Assembly: GCF_900106945.1 (NCBI RefSeq)
Contig: NZ_FNNE01000002.1
Location: 62,001-126,000 of the forward strand
Reading direction: 5' to 3'
Source: Marinobacter mobilis
Lineage (GTDB): Bacteria > Pseudomonadota > Gammaproteobacteria > Pseudomonadales > Oleiphilaceae
DNA: 64,000 nucleotides
The notes under the pieces are model-generated. The model was not told the DNA's origin. It was given only the letters and a program-made list of their open reading frames with translations, and searched no databases. Below are positions 34,297-42,354 of this stretch, piece by piece. A program made the position numbers and the translations under genes. Numbering within the stretch: the stretch's first letter is position 1; every line of letters starts with the position of its first letter.

Positions 34297-36801
34297 ATGA
34301 TCAATCGAACGTACGCATTCGGCGTTGCGGCAGCAACACTTTTGCTTTCCGGCTGCTTTGGCGGCGGCGGAGGCGGCGACAGCAGCCCCCAGGCAACACC
34401 ACCTGTGACCGATAACCGGGTTGCGGTAGACCAGCAACTCTACCGGGCCACCCTGACCCGAACGTCCTTTGGAATCCCTCACATCAAGGCGGATGATTTC
34501 GCCGGCATGGGTTATGCCTATGGCTATGCCCAGGCTGAAGACAACCTGTGCCTGCTGGCGGAAGACACGCTCACCATCCGAGGCTTGCGGTCCCGCTATC
34601 TCGGTGCCGACGGGGTATTCAACATTCCTGCCAATGGCACCACCACCACCAACCTGAACGCCGACTTCTTCTGGCGTTTTGCGGCGACACCTGACGCCAT
34701 TGCGCCGCTTAAAACGGAGAGTGACCCTGAGGTGCTCGAGGCCTCGTCGGGCTACGTCGATGGTTTCAACCGCTACCTCGAGGAAATCCGCTCCGGTGAG
34801 CATTCGGGCCGGCATCAGGCCTGTCGGGACGCCGACTGGCTGCTGCCGATGGAAGACGATGACATGTACCGCCGTTATTTCCGTCTGGCGGTGTTGGCGA
34901 GTTCCTCGGTATTTGTCGAAGGCATTGCCACCGCTGCGCCCCCGGCATTGCCCGACCTGAACCTGCCGGTCGCTGAGGATCTCTTGACGCAGCTCGAAGC
35001 CGCAGGCGCAGGAGACAGTGAACCGCTGCCGTTCCCGCTGGGCGAATTATCGATCGGCAGTAACATGTACGGTCTGTCGGCGGGCGCGAGCCAGACCGGA
35101 GAGTCCATCCTCTTCGGCAACCCTCATTTTCCCTGGCAAAAAACCGAGCGCCTGTACCTGGCGCACCTGAAGGTGGGTGATGATGCCGAAATCATGGGGG
35201 CAGCGCTGTATGGCTTGCCGGCGGTGCTGATCGGGTTCAACGAGCACTTTGCCTGGAGCCATACGGTCTCTACGGCGTACCGCTTCACGTTTTATGAGTT
35301 AACCCTGAATCCGCTCAATCCGACCCAGTACTTGTATGAGGGTGAGTACATCGACATGACCCGGGAAGAGGTGTCGGTGGACAAGCTGGAGGCCGATGGT
35401 TCTGTCACTACCGAGACCCGGACCCTGTATCGCTCCAAGTATGGCCCGATGCTGAATTTCTCCGTGTCCGGGGTGCCGGTACTGAACTGGTCTTCGCTCA
35501 AGGCCTACACCCTGCGGGATGCCAACGCGGAAAATTCCCGCCTGCTTAACCAGTTCTTCCGCTGGAACCGGGCCGACAGTTTCGAGGAGTTCGTCAGTCT
35601 CCATGGCAGCGTACTGGGCGTTCCCTGGGTCAATACGGTGGCAACCGGTCCGGGCAAGCAGGCCTATTACGGCGACCTGACGGTGGTGCCGAACGTTCCG
35701 GATGCTAAAGTCACTGAATGTACGACGGCGCTGTCACCGGTCTTTGATCAGCTCGCCACTGGGTTGCCTGTCCTCGACGGTTCCCGGGCTGCGTGTGAGT
35801 GGGATTCCGATGCCGATGCCCCGGCTGAGGGGGTCTTTGGTCCGGGCAACCTGCCGTCAATGCTGCGTGACGACTGGGTGCATAACTGCAACGACAGCTA
35901 CTGGATCACGAACCCGGACCAGCCGCTGACCGGCTTCGCCGCTATCATTGGTGATGAAGAAACGCCCCGTACCCTGCGTACCCGCAAATGCATGCAGCAG
36001 GTGATCCAGCGTCTGGACGGCAGCGATGGCTTGCCGGGCGGTACAGGTTTTGACCTGGCGAACCTGCAGCAAACGGTACTGAGCAGCGAACTGTTGTCAG
36101 AACAGATGGCGCGCCAGCAAGTACTGGATGCTTATTGCCCCCTGGGTACCCTGATGAGCAGCAGCGGTTCGCCAGTGAATATCACCGAGGCCTGCGAGGT
36201 GTTGAGTGCCTGGGACGGTACCCACAACGTGACGTCAGTGGGTGGTCATATCTGGCGGGAGTTCTGGCGTAACCTGAACCCGTTACCGGTGGAGTCTCCG
36301 GACAAGTGGCTGACGCCGTTCGATCCGGCCGACCCGGTCAATACACCGGCCAACCTCAATGTACTCAGCCCGCTGGTGCAGGCGGCCTTCGCCGACGGAG
36401 TTAAAAGGATCCAGGATTCTCCCATTGCCATGGATGCCACCATGGGGGATATCCAGGTCTCGGGTATCCATGAGACGCCCATTCCGGTGTTTGGTGGTGA
36501 GGGCTTTGAAGGTAGCTTCACCATTGCGAGCAGCCGTTCCGATGACCTCAGCGACGGAACCTACGATGTGACATTTGGCAACAGTTACATCCAGACGGTG
36601 ACCTGGCGTGAGGACGGGACGCCGCTGGCGGAAGGTTTCGTGACCTATTCCCAGTCCACCGATCCGGCTTCGCCCTGGTTCAGTGACATGACCGAAGCCT
36701 ACTCGCAGAAACGCTGGATCCGCTTCCCGTGGACCGACCGCGAAATTGCGGCAGATCCTAACCAGGTTCGCTATCAGCTGGTTGAGCTGGCTATTCCATA
36801 A
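34297..36801 (+). CDS. Penicillin/AHL acylase-family Ntn-hydrolase lipoprotein
   Basis: 834 residues. Lipoprotein signal with lipobox LLSGC, followed by a Gly-rich linker (FGGGGGGDSS), so it is membrane-anchored in the periplasm. The fold signature begins RTSFGIPHIKADDFAGMGYAYGYAQAED. The self-cleavage site is GS at IGSNMYGLS: Ser255 would become the N-terminal nucleophile of the beta chain. GNPHFPW and VLIGFNEHFAWSHTVST carry the oxyanion-hole residues. Relatives include PvdQ/QuiP-type acyl-homoserine lactone acylases and aculeacin acylase. An AHL- or lipid-amide-cleaving role is plausible but not shown. Confidence 0.9.
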   Translation: MINRTYAFGVAAATLLLSGCFGGGGGGDSSPQATPPVTDNRVAVDQQLYRATLTRTSFGIPHIKADDFAGMGYAYGYAQAEDNLCLLAEDTLTIRGLRSRYLGADGVFNIPANGTTTTNLNADFFWRFAATPDAIAPLKTESDPEVLEASSGYVDGFNRYLEEIRSGEHSGRHQACRDADWLLPMEDDDMYRRYFRLAVLASSSVFVEGIATAAPPALPDLNLPVAEDLLTQLEAAGAGDSEPLPFPLGELSIGSNMYGLSAGASQTGESILFGNPHFPWQKTERLYLAHLKVGDDAEIMGAALYGLPAVLIGFNEHFAWSHTVSTAYRFTFYELTLNPLNPTQYLYEGEYIDMTREEVSVDKLEADGSVTTETRTLYRSKYGPMLNFSVSGVPVLNWSSLKAYTLRDANAENSRLLNQFFRWNRADSFEEFVSLHGSVLGVPWVNTVATGPGKQAYYGDLTVVPNVPDAKVTECTTALSPVFDQLATGLPVLDGSRAACEWDSDADAPAEGVFGPGNLPSMLRDDWVHNCNDSYWITNPDQPLTGFAAIIGDEETPRTLRTRKCMQQVIQRLDGSDGLPGGTGFDLANLQQTVLSSELLSEQMARQQVLDAYCPLGTLMSSSGSPVNITEACEVLSAWDGTHNVTSVGGHIWREFWRNLNPLPVESPDKWLTPFDPADPVNTPANLNVLSPLVQAAFADGVKRIQDSPIAMDATMGDIQVSGIHETPIPVFGGEGFEGSFTIASSRSDDLSDGTYDVTFGNSYIQTVTWREDGTPLAEGFVTYSQSTDPASPWFSDMTEAYSQKRWIRFPWTDREIAADPNQVRYQLVELAIP

Positions 36802-36824
36802 ACAGCCTTCGAGCTGACATAAGG

Positions 36825-36855
36825 CGCCGATTGCCGGGTCACCAGGCAATCGGCG
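36825..36855 (+). terminator. Hairpin after the acylase gene
   Basis: Perfect 11-bp stem CGCCGATTGCC / GGCAATCGGCG with a 9-nt loop, 24 bases after the stop codon. Downstream sequence TACTCTTCATTC is T-leaning without a clean run, so termination efficiency may be moderate. Confidence 0.65.
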
Positions 36856-37009
36856 TACTCTTCATTCAGGGGCCCGCGTTCCACGCCGGCCCCTTCTTCA
36901 TGCGGGTAAGCTTGGTATTATCCTTAACCGGACAGATGCGCAGCAGCGAATGAACCGGTAAGGTACGGGAAATCCTGCGATGACTTAACAACAACGAGAG
37001 GAATGGCCA

Positions 37010-37702
37010 ATGTCAGAACTGGTGACTTACCAACTCGAAGACGGCGTGGCGATACTGACCCTGAACAATGGCAAGGTCAACGCTATCAGTCATGAAGCCC
37101 TGGCGGCTCTTAACAGTGCCCTCGACCGGGCAGAACAGGACCAGGCTGTGGTTGTAATGACCGGCCAGCCCGGGATTTTCTCCGGCGGCTATGACCTGAA
37201 GGAAATGCAGAAAGGTGTGGCTGAGGCTCTGGCGTTGGTGAAGGTGGGCTCGGAGATGCTCCGTCGTCTCTCCACGTTTCCGTTCCCGGTTATAGCCGCC
37301 TGCAGTGGTCACGCCATTGCCCAAGGCGCGTTCATTCTGCTCGCCTCCGACTACCGCCTTGGCGTACAGGGCAGCTTTAAACTTGGGCTCAACGAGGTTG
37401 CGATTGGGATGACCATGCCACACATCCTTATTGAGGTTGCCCGGCAGCGGCTGGCCCCGGCGCACTTCCATCGTGCGGTGTGCACGGCCGAGATCTACGG
37501 CCCAGAGGGCGCTGTCGACGCAGGTTTCCTTGATGAACTGACTGCCCCCGAGGAGCTGCTGTCGAGGGCGAAGGCTCAGGCGAAGCAATTCCAGTCTCTG
37601 AACATGACGGCGTTCCGCCAAACCAAGCTCCGGGTCAATGCCGGATACCTGGCGTTGCTGGATGAGTGTATGGCAAAGGACTTTGCAGGCCCTGGCCTGT
37701 AG
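37010..37702 (+). CDS. Crotonase-family enoyl-CoA hydratase/isomerase
   Basis: 230 residues, short for the family. LTLNNGKVNAIS and the oxyanion loop GIFSGGYDLKEM are clear. The first catalytic acid position is absent (SGHAIAQGAFILLAS), while the second acidic position is kept in GLNEVAIGMTMP. This arrangement is typical of delta3-delta2 enoyl-CoA isomerase-like members, not of hydratases. It is followed by an MBL-fold gene 66 bp on. Confidence 0.88.
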   Translation: MSELVTYQLEDGVAILTLNNGKVNAISHEALAALNSALDRAEQDQAVVVMTGQPGIFSGGYDLKEMQKGVAEALALVKVGSEMLRRLSTFPFPVIAACSGHAIAQGAFILLASDYRLGVQGSFKLGLNEVAIGMTMPHILIEVARQRLAPAHFHRAVCTAEIYGPEGAVDAGFLDELTAPEELLSRAKAQAKQFQSLNMTAFRQTKLRVNAGYLALLDECMAKDFAGPGL

Positions 37703-37768
37703 GGCCGCCGGCGGGCTTTCACCGCAGGTGTCGGGGTCTTCAATATGACAGTTTCAGGAGTTTGATCC

Positions 37769-38731
37769 ATGGCGTTTGAAATTTATCAGGACATCGGTCA
37801 TGACATTATCCGGATAGACACCGGCATGGTGCGAGAAGGCCTGGCGGCCTGCTACCTGCTGAAAGGGGGCGATGACTACGCCGTCATCGAGACCGGCACC
37901 CATAACACCGTGCCGAGAATCCTGGCGCTGCTGGACGACAAGGGCATCGGGCCCGGGCAGGTCAAGTTTGTGATTCCCACCCACGTACACCTGGATCATG
38001 CGGGTGGCGTTGGCGGACTGATGCAGGCATTGCCCAACGCCACCCTGCTGATTCACCCCAGAGGCGCCCGGCATATGATCGATCCTTCCAGATTGAAGGC
38101 CGGTTCACTGGCGGTGTATGGCGAGCAACTGTTCGCCACCATCTACGGTGACGTCATTCCGGTCGAGGAGTCCCGGGTGCGGATCATGGAAGACGGTGAT
38201 GAGGTTGCGGTGGGGGACCGACGTCTGGTGTTCTACGATACGCCTGGCCACGCCCGCCATCATTTCTGCGTCTACGATCCGGCGTCAGACGGCATCTTCA
38301 GCGGAGATACCTTCGGTCTCAGCTATCCGTCGCTCACCACGGAAAACGGTCCGTTTATCCTGCCTACTACCACACCGGTGCAGTTTGACCCTGAGGCACT
38401 CAAAGACTCGATCCGAAAACTGCTGGCACTGCAGCCGGAGCGCATGTACCTGACCCACTACGGGTGTGTGGAGCACCCTGCGGTCCTGGGGGAGCGACTG
38501 CTGTCCATGGTGGATGACTTTGTCGCCCTGGCCGAAGACGTTGCCAGTACCACGGAGGGGGACGCACTCGAGGCGGGGCTGATGACCGCAATGACCGAAT
38601 ACCTGGGCCGGTGCCTTGAGGCGCATGGCTGTCAGTTGTCGAAGGCCCAGCTGCAAACCGCGCTGGGTATGGATATCCAGCTCAACAGTCAGGGGCTGGC
38701 TGTGTGGCTGCGGTCACGGGCGGTCAGCTGA
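37769..38731 (+). CDS. MBL-fold metallohydrolase
   Basis: 320 residues. The metal motif is THVHLDHAGG (His72, His74, Asp76, His77), with further ligands in DTPGHARHHF, FSGDTFG and YLTHYG. The C-terminal 80 residues are a helical extension (VDDFVALAEDVASTTEGDALE). Such long glyoxalase-II-like hydrolases may act on thioesters, lactones or phosphodiesters. Adjacent to a crotonase, so a CoA-thioester substrate is conceivable. Confidence 0.92.
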   Translation: MAFEIYQDIGHDIIRIDTGMVREGLAACYLLKGGDDYAVIETGTHNTVPRILALLDDKGIGPGQVKFVIPTHVHLDHAGGVGGLMQALPNATLLIHPRGARHMIDPSRLKAGSLAVYGEQLFATIYGDVIPVEESRVRIMEDGDEVAVGDRRLVFYDTPGHARHHFCVYDPASDGIFSGDTFGLSYPSLTTENGPFILPTTTPVQFDPEALKDSIRKLLALQPERMYLTHYGCVEHPAVLGERLLSMVDDFVALAEDVASTTEGDALEAGLMTAMTEYLGRCLEAHGCQLSKAQLQTALGMDIQLNSQGLAVWLRSRAVS

Positions 38732-38796
38732 TGATCATGCAGGGGCGGGGCGGCTGCTTTCTCATCCCGACTCGGCGCTTCGCCGCAGGGGCCTGA

Positions 38797-38973
38797 CTAT
38801 TTCCAGTCTTCGTCCTTCGGTTCACGGGCTTCAAGTTCTGCCTGACGTTTGCGGATTTTCTCCAGCGTGTCATCGGAAAGGCGATGGCTGTGAGCGGAAT
38901 CCCACAGCAGGAAGAGACTGCCGACGATCATGCCGAGGGCAACGAGTAAAATGATCCATCCGCTGATGGGCAT
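38797..38973 (-). CDS. DUF2897-family small membrane protein
   Basis: 58 residues from ATG 38973, GGGAG 8 nt upstream. One N-terminal helix (GWIILLVALGMIVGSLFLLWDS) and a charged tail (DDTLEKIRKRQAELEAREPKDEDW). Length and layout match the DUF2897 family of gammaproteobacterial single-span proteins, with no known function. Confidence 0.8.
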   Translation of the reverse strand: MPISGWIILLVALGMIVGSLFLLWDSAHSHRLSDDTLEKIRKRQAELEAREPKDEDWK

Positions 38974-39057
38974 GGCGGGAACTCCCTGGTTAATCCTGTA
39001 TGGCTTATAGTGAATCACCGTATCCCTGATCGACAACCGGTGACCGGAACGAATCTT

Positions 39058-39726
39058 ATGTCCTTTAACCACATTTACGATATGGCAGTGGCCCGCAAAG
39101 GCGGTGAAGCTGCATTGCAGGCGCTGTTACCGGACGTGGCGGCCCCGGGGGTGTTGAGTGAAACCAGTGATGACCGCTACCTCTCAGCACTGACCCGTTG
39201 TGTGTTCAACGCCGGCTTTGTCTGGCGGGTGATTGAGAACAAATGGCCGGGTTTCGAGGCCGCCTTTGAAGGCTTTGTACCGCTTTACTGGCAGCAGGTG
39301 CCACCGGAAGTGCTGGAACGGCTGGCCAGCGATGAACGTATTGTCCGCAATATGCAGAAGATCCGCACGGTGCCGGACAATGCGCGGATGGTCGTCGATG
39401 CAGCCCGTGAGCACGGGAGTTTCGGTGCATTTCTGGAGCAATGGACGTCGGCCGATCAGATCGGGCTGCTGCAGTGGCTGAAGCGCAACGGTGCCCGACT
39501 GGGCGGTAACACGGCCCAGTATTTCCTGCGCCAGGTAGGTTGGGATGGCTTCGTACTGTCGCGGGACGTAATCGCCGGTCTGCGCAGAGAAGGGCTACTG
39601 GATGCCAGCCCCTCCAGCAAAAAGGGACTGGAGCAGACCCAGAAAGCATTCAATGATTGGCATCGGCAGAGTGGAATGCCCTACAGCCATCTGTCCAGGA
39701 TCCTCGCTTACAGTGTGGGCGACTAA
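39058..39726 (+). CDS. DNA-3-methyladenine glycosylase I-like protein
   Basis: 222 residues from ATG 39058. The core YLSALTRCVFNAGFVWRVIENKWPGFEAAFEGF and SDERIVRNMQKIRTVPDNARMV correspond to the helix-hairpin-helix body of Tag-type glycosylases, with IRxxPxNA and W-rich helices. The zinc-binding Cys/His at the termini of E. coli Tag are not seen, so it belongs to a divergent branch. It would excise alkylated adenine from DNA, if active. Convergent with the broken AraC gene, overlapping by 4 bases. Confidence 0.82.
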   Translation: MSFNHIYDMAVARKGGEAALQALLPDVAAPGVLSETSDDRYLSALTRCVFNAGFVWRVIENKWPGFEAAFEGFVPLYWQQVPPEVLERLASDERIVRNMQKIRTVPDNARMVVDAAREHGSFGAFLEQWTSADQIGLLQWLKRNGARLGGNTAQYFLRQVGWDGFVLSRDVIAGLRREGLLDASPSSKKGLEQTQKAFNDWHRQSGMPYSHLSRILAYSVGD

Positions 39727-40775
39727 GCGTATACCTGGCTTTTGTTCTGACGGTATTCGCTGGGTGTCAGACCGGTCCAGCGTTTGAAAGCCTTGCGGAA
39801 GTTGGCCGCTTCAGAAAAGCCCACCTGGGCGGCGACTTCCTCGACGGGCAGGTCTGGCTGATCGAGGAACTGTTTGGCCAGGGTGCAGCGAATCTCATCC
39901 ACTACCGCCTGATAGCTTCTGTTCTCCGTGGCAAGTTGCCGGTGCAGGGTGCGTGTCGACATGCCAACCTGTTGGGCCAAATCCTCCGCCGACGGAAACT
40001 TCCCGCGCTGACTCAGGCACACCTTCCGAATCTGCTCAACAAGCTTGGAATCGGTCGGGAGGCTGGCCATCAGCTGGTCGCAGAGGTCTGCGGTGATAGA
40101 GGCGGTAATCGGATTGGCATTGGGGCAGGACTCGGCGAGTATACTGGCCTCAAAACGCCATTCCATAATGTCGCTGCTAAACGTCACCGGGCAGCCGAAG
40201 ACTTCCTCGTAACGCTGCCAATACTCTGGTGCGGGATACGGCAGATGCAGGCTTTTGGACGGCAGGTTGTCCTCAAGAATCCAGTACGCGAGTTTCTGGA
40301 TGGATGTCAGCCAGAACTCTGTGGCCATCGGCAGCAAGTCACCCAAGGGCATCATCTAAAGCCCGGTAAATACCCCTTCATCGCCTTCGAGATGGAACGA
40401 TTTCTCAAACACGGGGCCCAGCAATCGAACGTGCCGTACGCCAAAGTCAACGGCTTCGCCAAAGGTGCGGCTGCTCAGCACAGCATAGCCATAGATCCCG
40501 AAATCACTGATTCGTTGATGTTGTCCTGCAAGCAAGGCGCTGTCGGGCTTGACCATGGATTGCTGCATGTTCCGGAAAATCTGGACTTTCTGCTGGTGCG
40601 AAATACGGGTGTTGGGATCGTTGATTGTTGCTAAAGACAGGTCCGTTCCTGTCAGCAGCCTGGCGGGGTCAACCCCTTGTGCGTCAAGTTCCTTTACCAG
40701 TGCCGACAGGCCCAGGGTGCTGTACTGCCGCACCTGGAGATCACGCCCATATGAGCCTTTTATTATTGTGTTCAT
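39723..40775 (-). pseudogene. AraC-family regulator interrupted by one in-frame amber codon
   Basis: A full-length arabinose-binding-type AraC frame runs from ATG 40775 to the stop at 39723, about 350 codons. It is interrupted by TAG at 40356-40358 with no frameshift: the sequence reads GDEGVFTGL, stop, MMPLGDLLPM. The N-terminal half (SALVKELDAQGVDPARLLTGTD, FGIYGYAVLSSRTFGEAVDFG) and the C-terminal half with the HTH (SAEDLAQQVGMSTRTLHRQL, VEEVAAQVGFSEAANFRKAFKRW) join seamlessly. A single CAG-to-TAG change or similar would explain it. A sequencing error or re-initiation at the ATG right after the stop are alternatives. Confidence 0.85.
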
Positions 40776-41155
40776 GGTTCGCTGTCCTGTTGCGCTATGG
40801 CCGAAATTAACCCCCTGGGGGACAGTTTTCAACCTCGTCGGTGCGGGGCGCTGGAAGAATGCTGTGGTGAAGACCCGGTTGCCGTTTCCGGGGGCGAAGG
40901 CGACGCAGCGCGCACGTTCTCCGGGCCCGCCGGCATCAGAACGTGCGTGCAAACATCCGTAGTGCGGCTCTGCGAATTGCCAATGGCAGAGTTTCAATGC
41001 CGGCCACCCGGGCATGCTTTCCTGCACGACATGCCCTTCGGTGGCTCTGGCCATTCAGGTGTGGGTTCGTACCCCGGCCGTCAGATTCAGCGCCTTGCGT
41101 TAAGGCTGTGCCTGGGTAAGAACGGACCTTGTTGTGATGACTGCCGTTCAGGTGG
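40776..41155. other. 380-bp non-coding region with structured core
   Basis: Between the broken AraC gene and the TPR-like gene. No ribosome-site-bearing coding frame on either strand; translations are Cys/Arg/Pro-rich in the way of non-coding GC-rich DNA. It contains the short palindrome CCCCCTGGGGG (40811-40821) and the nested inverted repeats described separately. It may be the remnant of a structured mobile RNA or element. Confidence 0.5.
40982..41055. repeat. Nested inverted repeats forming a long hairpin
   Basis: Outer arms AATGGCAGAG (40982-40991) and CTCTGGCCATT (41045-41055) pair over 10 bp with one bulged base. Inner arms GGGCATG (41010-41016) and CATGCCC (41030-41036) pair perfectly around a 13-nt loop. 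Together they give a two-tier hairpin of 74 nt on either strand. No T run follows, so it is not an intrinsic terminator. Confidence 0.55.
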
Positions 41156-42142
41156 TCATTCGGAGAGGTGTTGGCGCATTTGGGCCGCAGCCTGCAGCAT
41201 CAGGGCTTCCTCAGCACTGCTCGGCGTCATGGCTGATGCCTGCTCCAGCAGTTCCCGGGCGGCTTCCTGGCCATCATCGTCATACACTTTCAGCTTGGCC
41301 CGTGCGTACTCGTAGTAAACGCCCGGATAGTCGGGGGTAAGTTGCAGCGCCTGCTGGAACAGGGACTCCATGGTCGAGGCCTTGGCTCCGTACGTCATGC
41401 GGGCAACGAATCCTCCGGCTTTCTCAATGATGCCGGACTGAACGCCTGCCATCAGGGTGATGGCGTAGATGTTGTTGGGGTCTTCGTCCAGCAGCTCCTC
41501 CAGGTTTTCCAGAACATCGGAGGTAAAGCCGGTGCCCATGGCTTCAGTCGCGGACAGGCCTTCCAGAATGCGAGCCTTGCCGTAGGCGCGACCAAAGCGG
41601 ATCATGGGATGATCCGGTGCCATCGGGAGTATTTCGTTGGTGCGGCTGACCACTTCTTCCAACAGGGTCCGGCGCTCTGCTTCATCCTTCACAATCAGGG
41701 TCGCGTACAACGCCTGGGCATAGAGCCCGGGGAAATAACCGGCCGGGCCCAGGTTGAGGCCCAGATCGCGGGCCTCACGGAACTGGCCGTTGAACAGCAG
41801 GCTCCAGGCGCGGCGAAGCTCGGTGGCATAGGCGTCAAAATGATCGCTCAGTTCGCCCTCGCTGAGATGGGCCAGCTGCGGTTGTGATGCCGCGACTGAC
41901 TGGAGGTGGGTCCGGGTATAGTCGTACAGGTCGGGCCAGCGTTCGGCGTCGGCCTTCAGGCTCTGTGCGGTTGGCAGTGGGCCGCGAAAACCATCGGTTA
42001 ATGCCTGCCAGTGTTCACCCAGGTTCTGTTCACTGTATGCGAAGCGGGTCAGCTCTGGCGGATAGGGTTGCCAGCGCTCACCGGCAACGGCGTGAATGCC
42101 GAAAAACAGGCAGGCGGTAAACATCAAAAACTTCACACGCAT
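41156..42142 (-). CDS. Exported TPR-like helical repeat protein
   Basis: 328 residues from ATG 42142 (GAGG 9 nt upstream; the frame continues upstream without a better start). Signal peptide MRVKFLMFTACLFFGIHAVA, mature start GERWQPYP. The rest is helical with TPR-like pairs (GYFPGLYAQALYATLIVKD, FGRAYGKARILEGLSAT, PDYPGVYYEYARAKLKVYDDDGQEAARELLEQA). Likely a periplasmic scaffold. No enzymatic motif; partner unknown. Confidence 0.78.
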   Translation of the reverse strand: MRVKFLMFTACLFFGIHAVAGERWQPYPPELTRFAYSEQNLGEHWQALTDGFRGPLPTAQSLKADAERWPDLYDYTRTHLQSVAASQPQLAHLSEGELSDHFDAYATELRRAWSLLFNGQFREARDLGLNLGPAGYFPGLYAQALYATLIVKDEAERRTLLEEVVSRTNEILPMAPDHPMIRFGRAYGKARILEGLSATEAMGTGFTSDVLENLEELLDEDPNNIYAITLMAGVQSGIIEKAGGFVARMTYGAKASTMESLFQQALQLTPDYPGVYYEYARAKLKVYDDDGQEAARELLEQASAMTPSSAEEALMLQAAAQMRQHLSE

Positions 42143-42354
42143 GAGGGCTGTCCTCTTGTTATTTTGCAGGGCGGATGGCTTGGCCAGCAAGAAGAACACA
42201 GACTGGTCGGGCAGACATTGGCAGTAATGGCGTTGGTCATTGCAACACAGCCAGTTGGAGCAGGATTATGGCCGCTTCCGTTTTTGTCCATGGCGGCATG
42301 TTAATCTGGGGCTCTCAAACCCTTCACGCATATTCCTGAAAAAAGGTTCCGTCC

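Noticed and set aside
36825-36855. Reading this hairpin as a regulatory RNA
   Set aside because: It lies just after the acylase stop with a perfect GC-rich stem, and terminator function explains it sufficiently.
40356-40358. TAG as pyrrolysine or other recoding site
   Set aside because: No pyl genes or downstream recoding element are seen, and AraC regulators have no known use of it. A nonsense mutation or sequencing error is simpler.
41000-41105. Possible remnant of an aldehyde dehydrogenase C-terminus (MPFGGSGHSGVGSY)
   Set aside because: The short stretch resembles the C-terminal loop of class 3 aldehyde dehydrogenases, but nothing on either side continues the similarity. The bases are also part of the nested hairpin, so coincidence is more likely.
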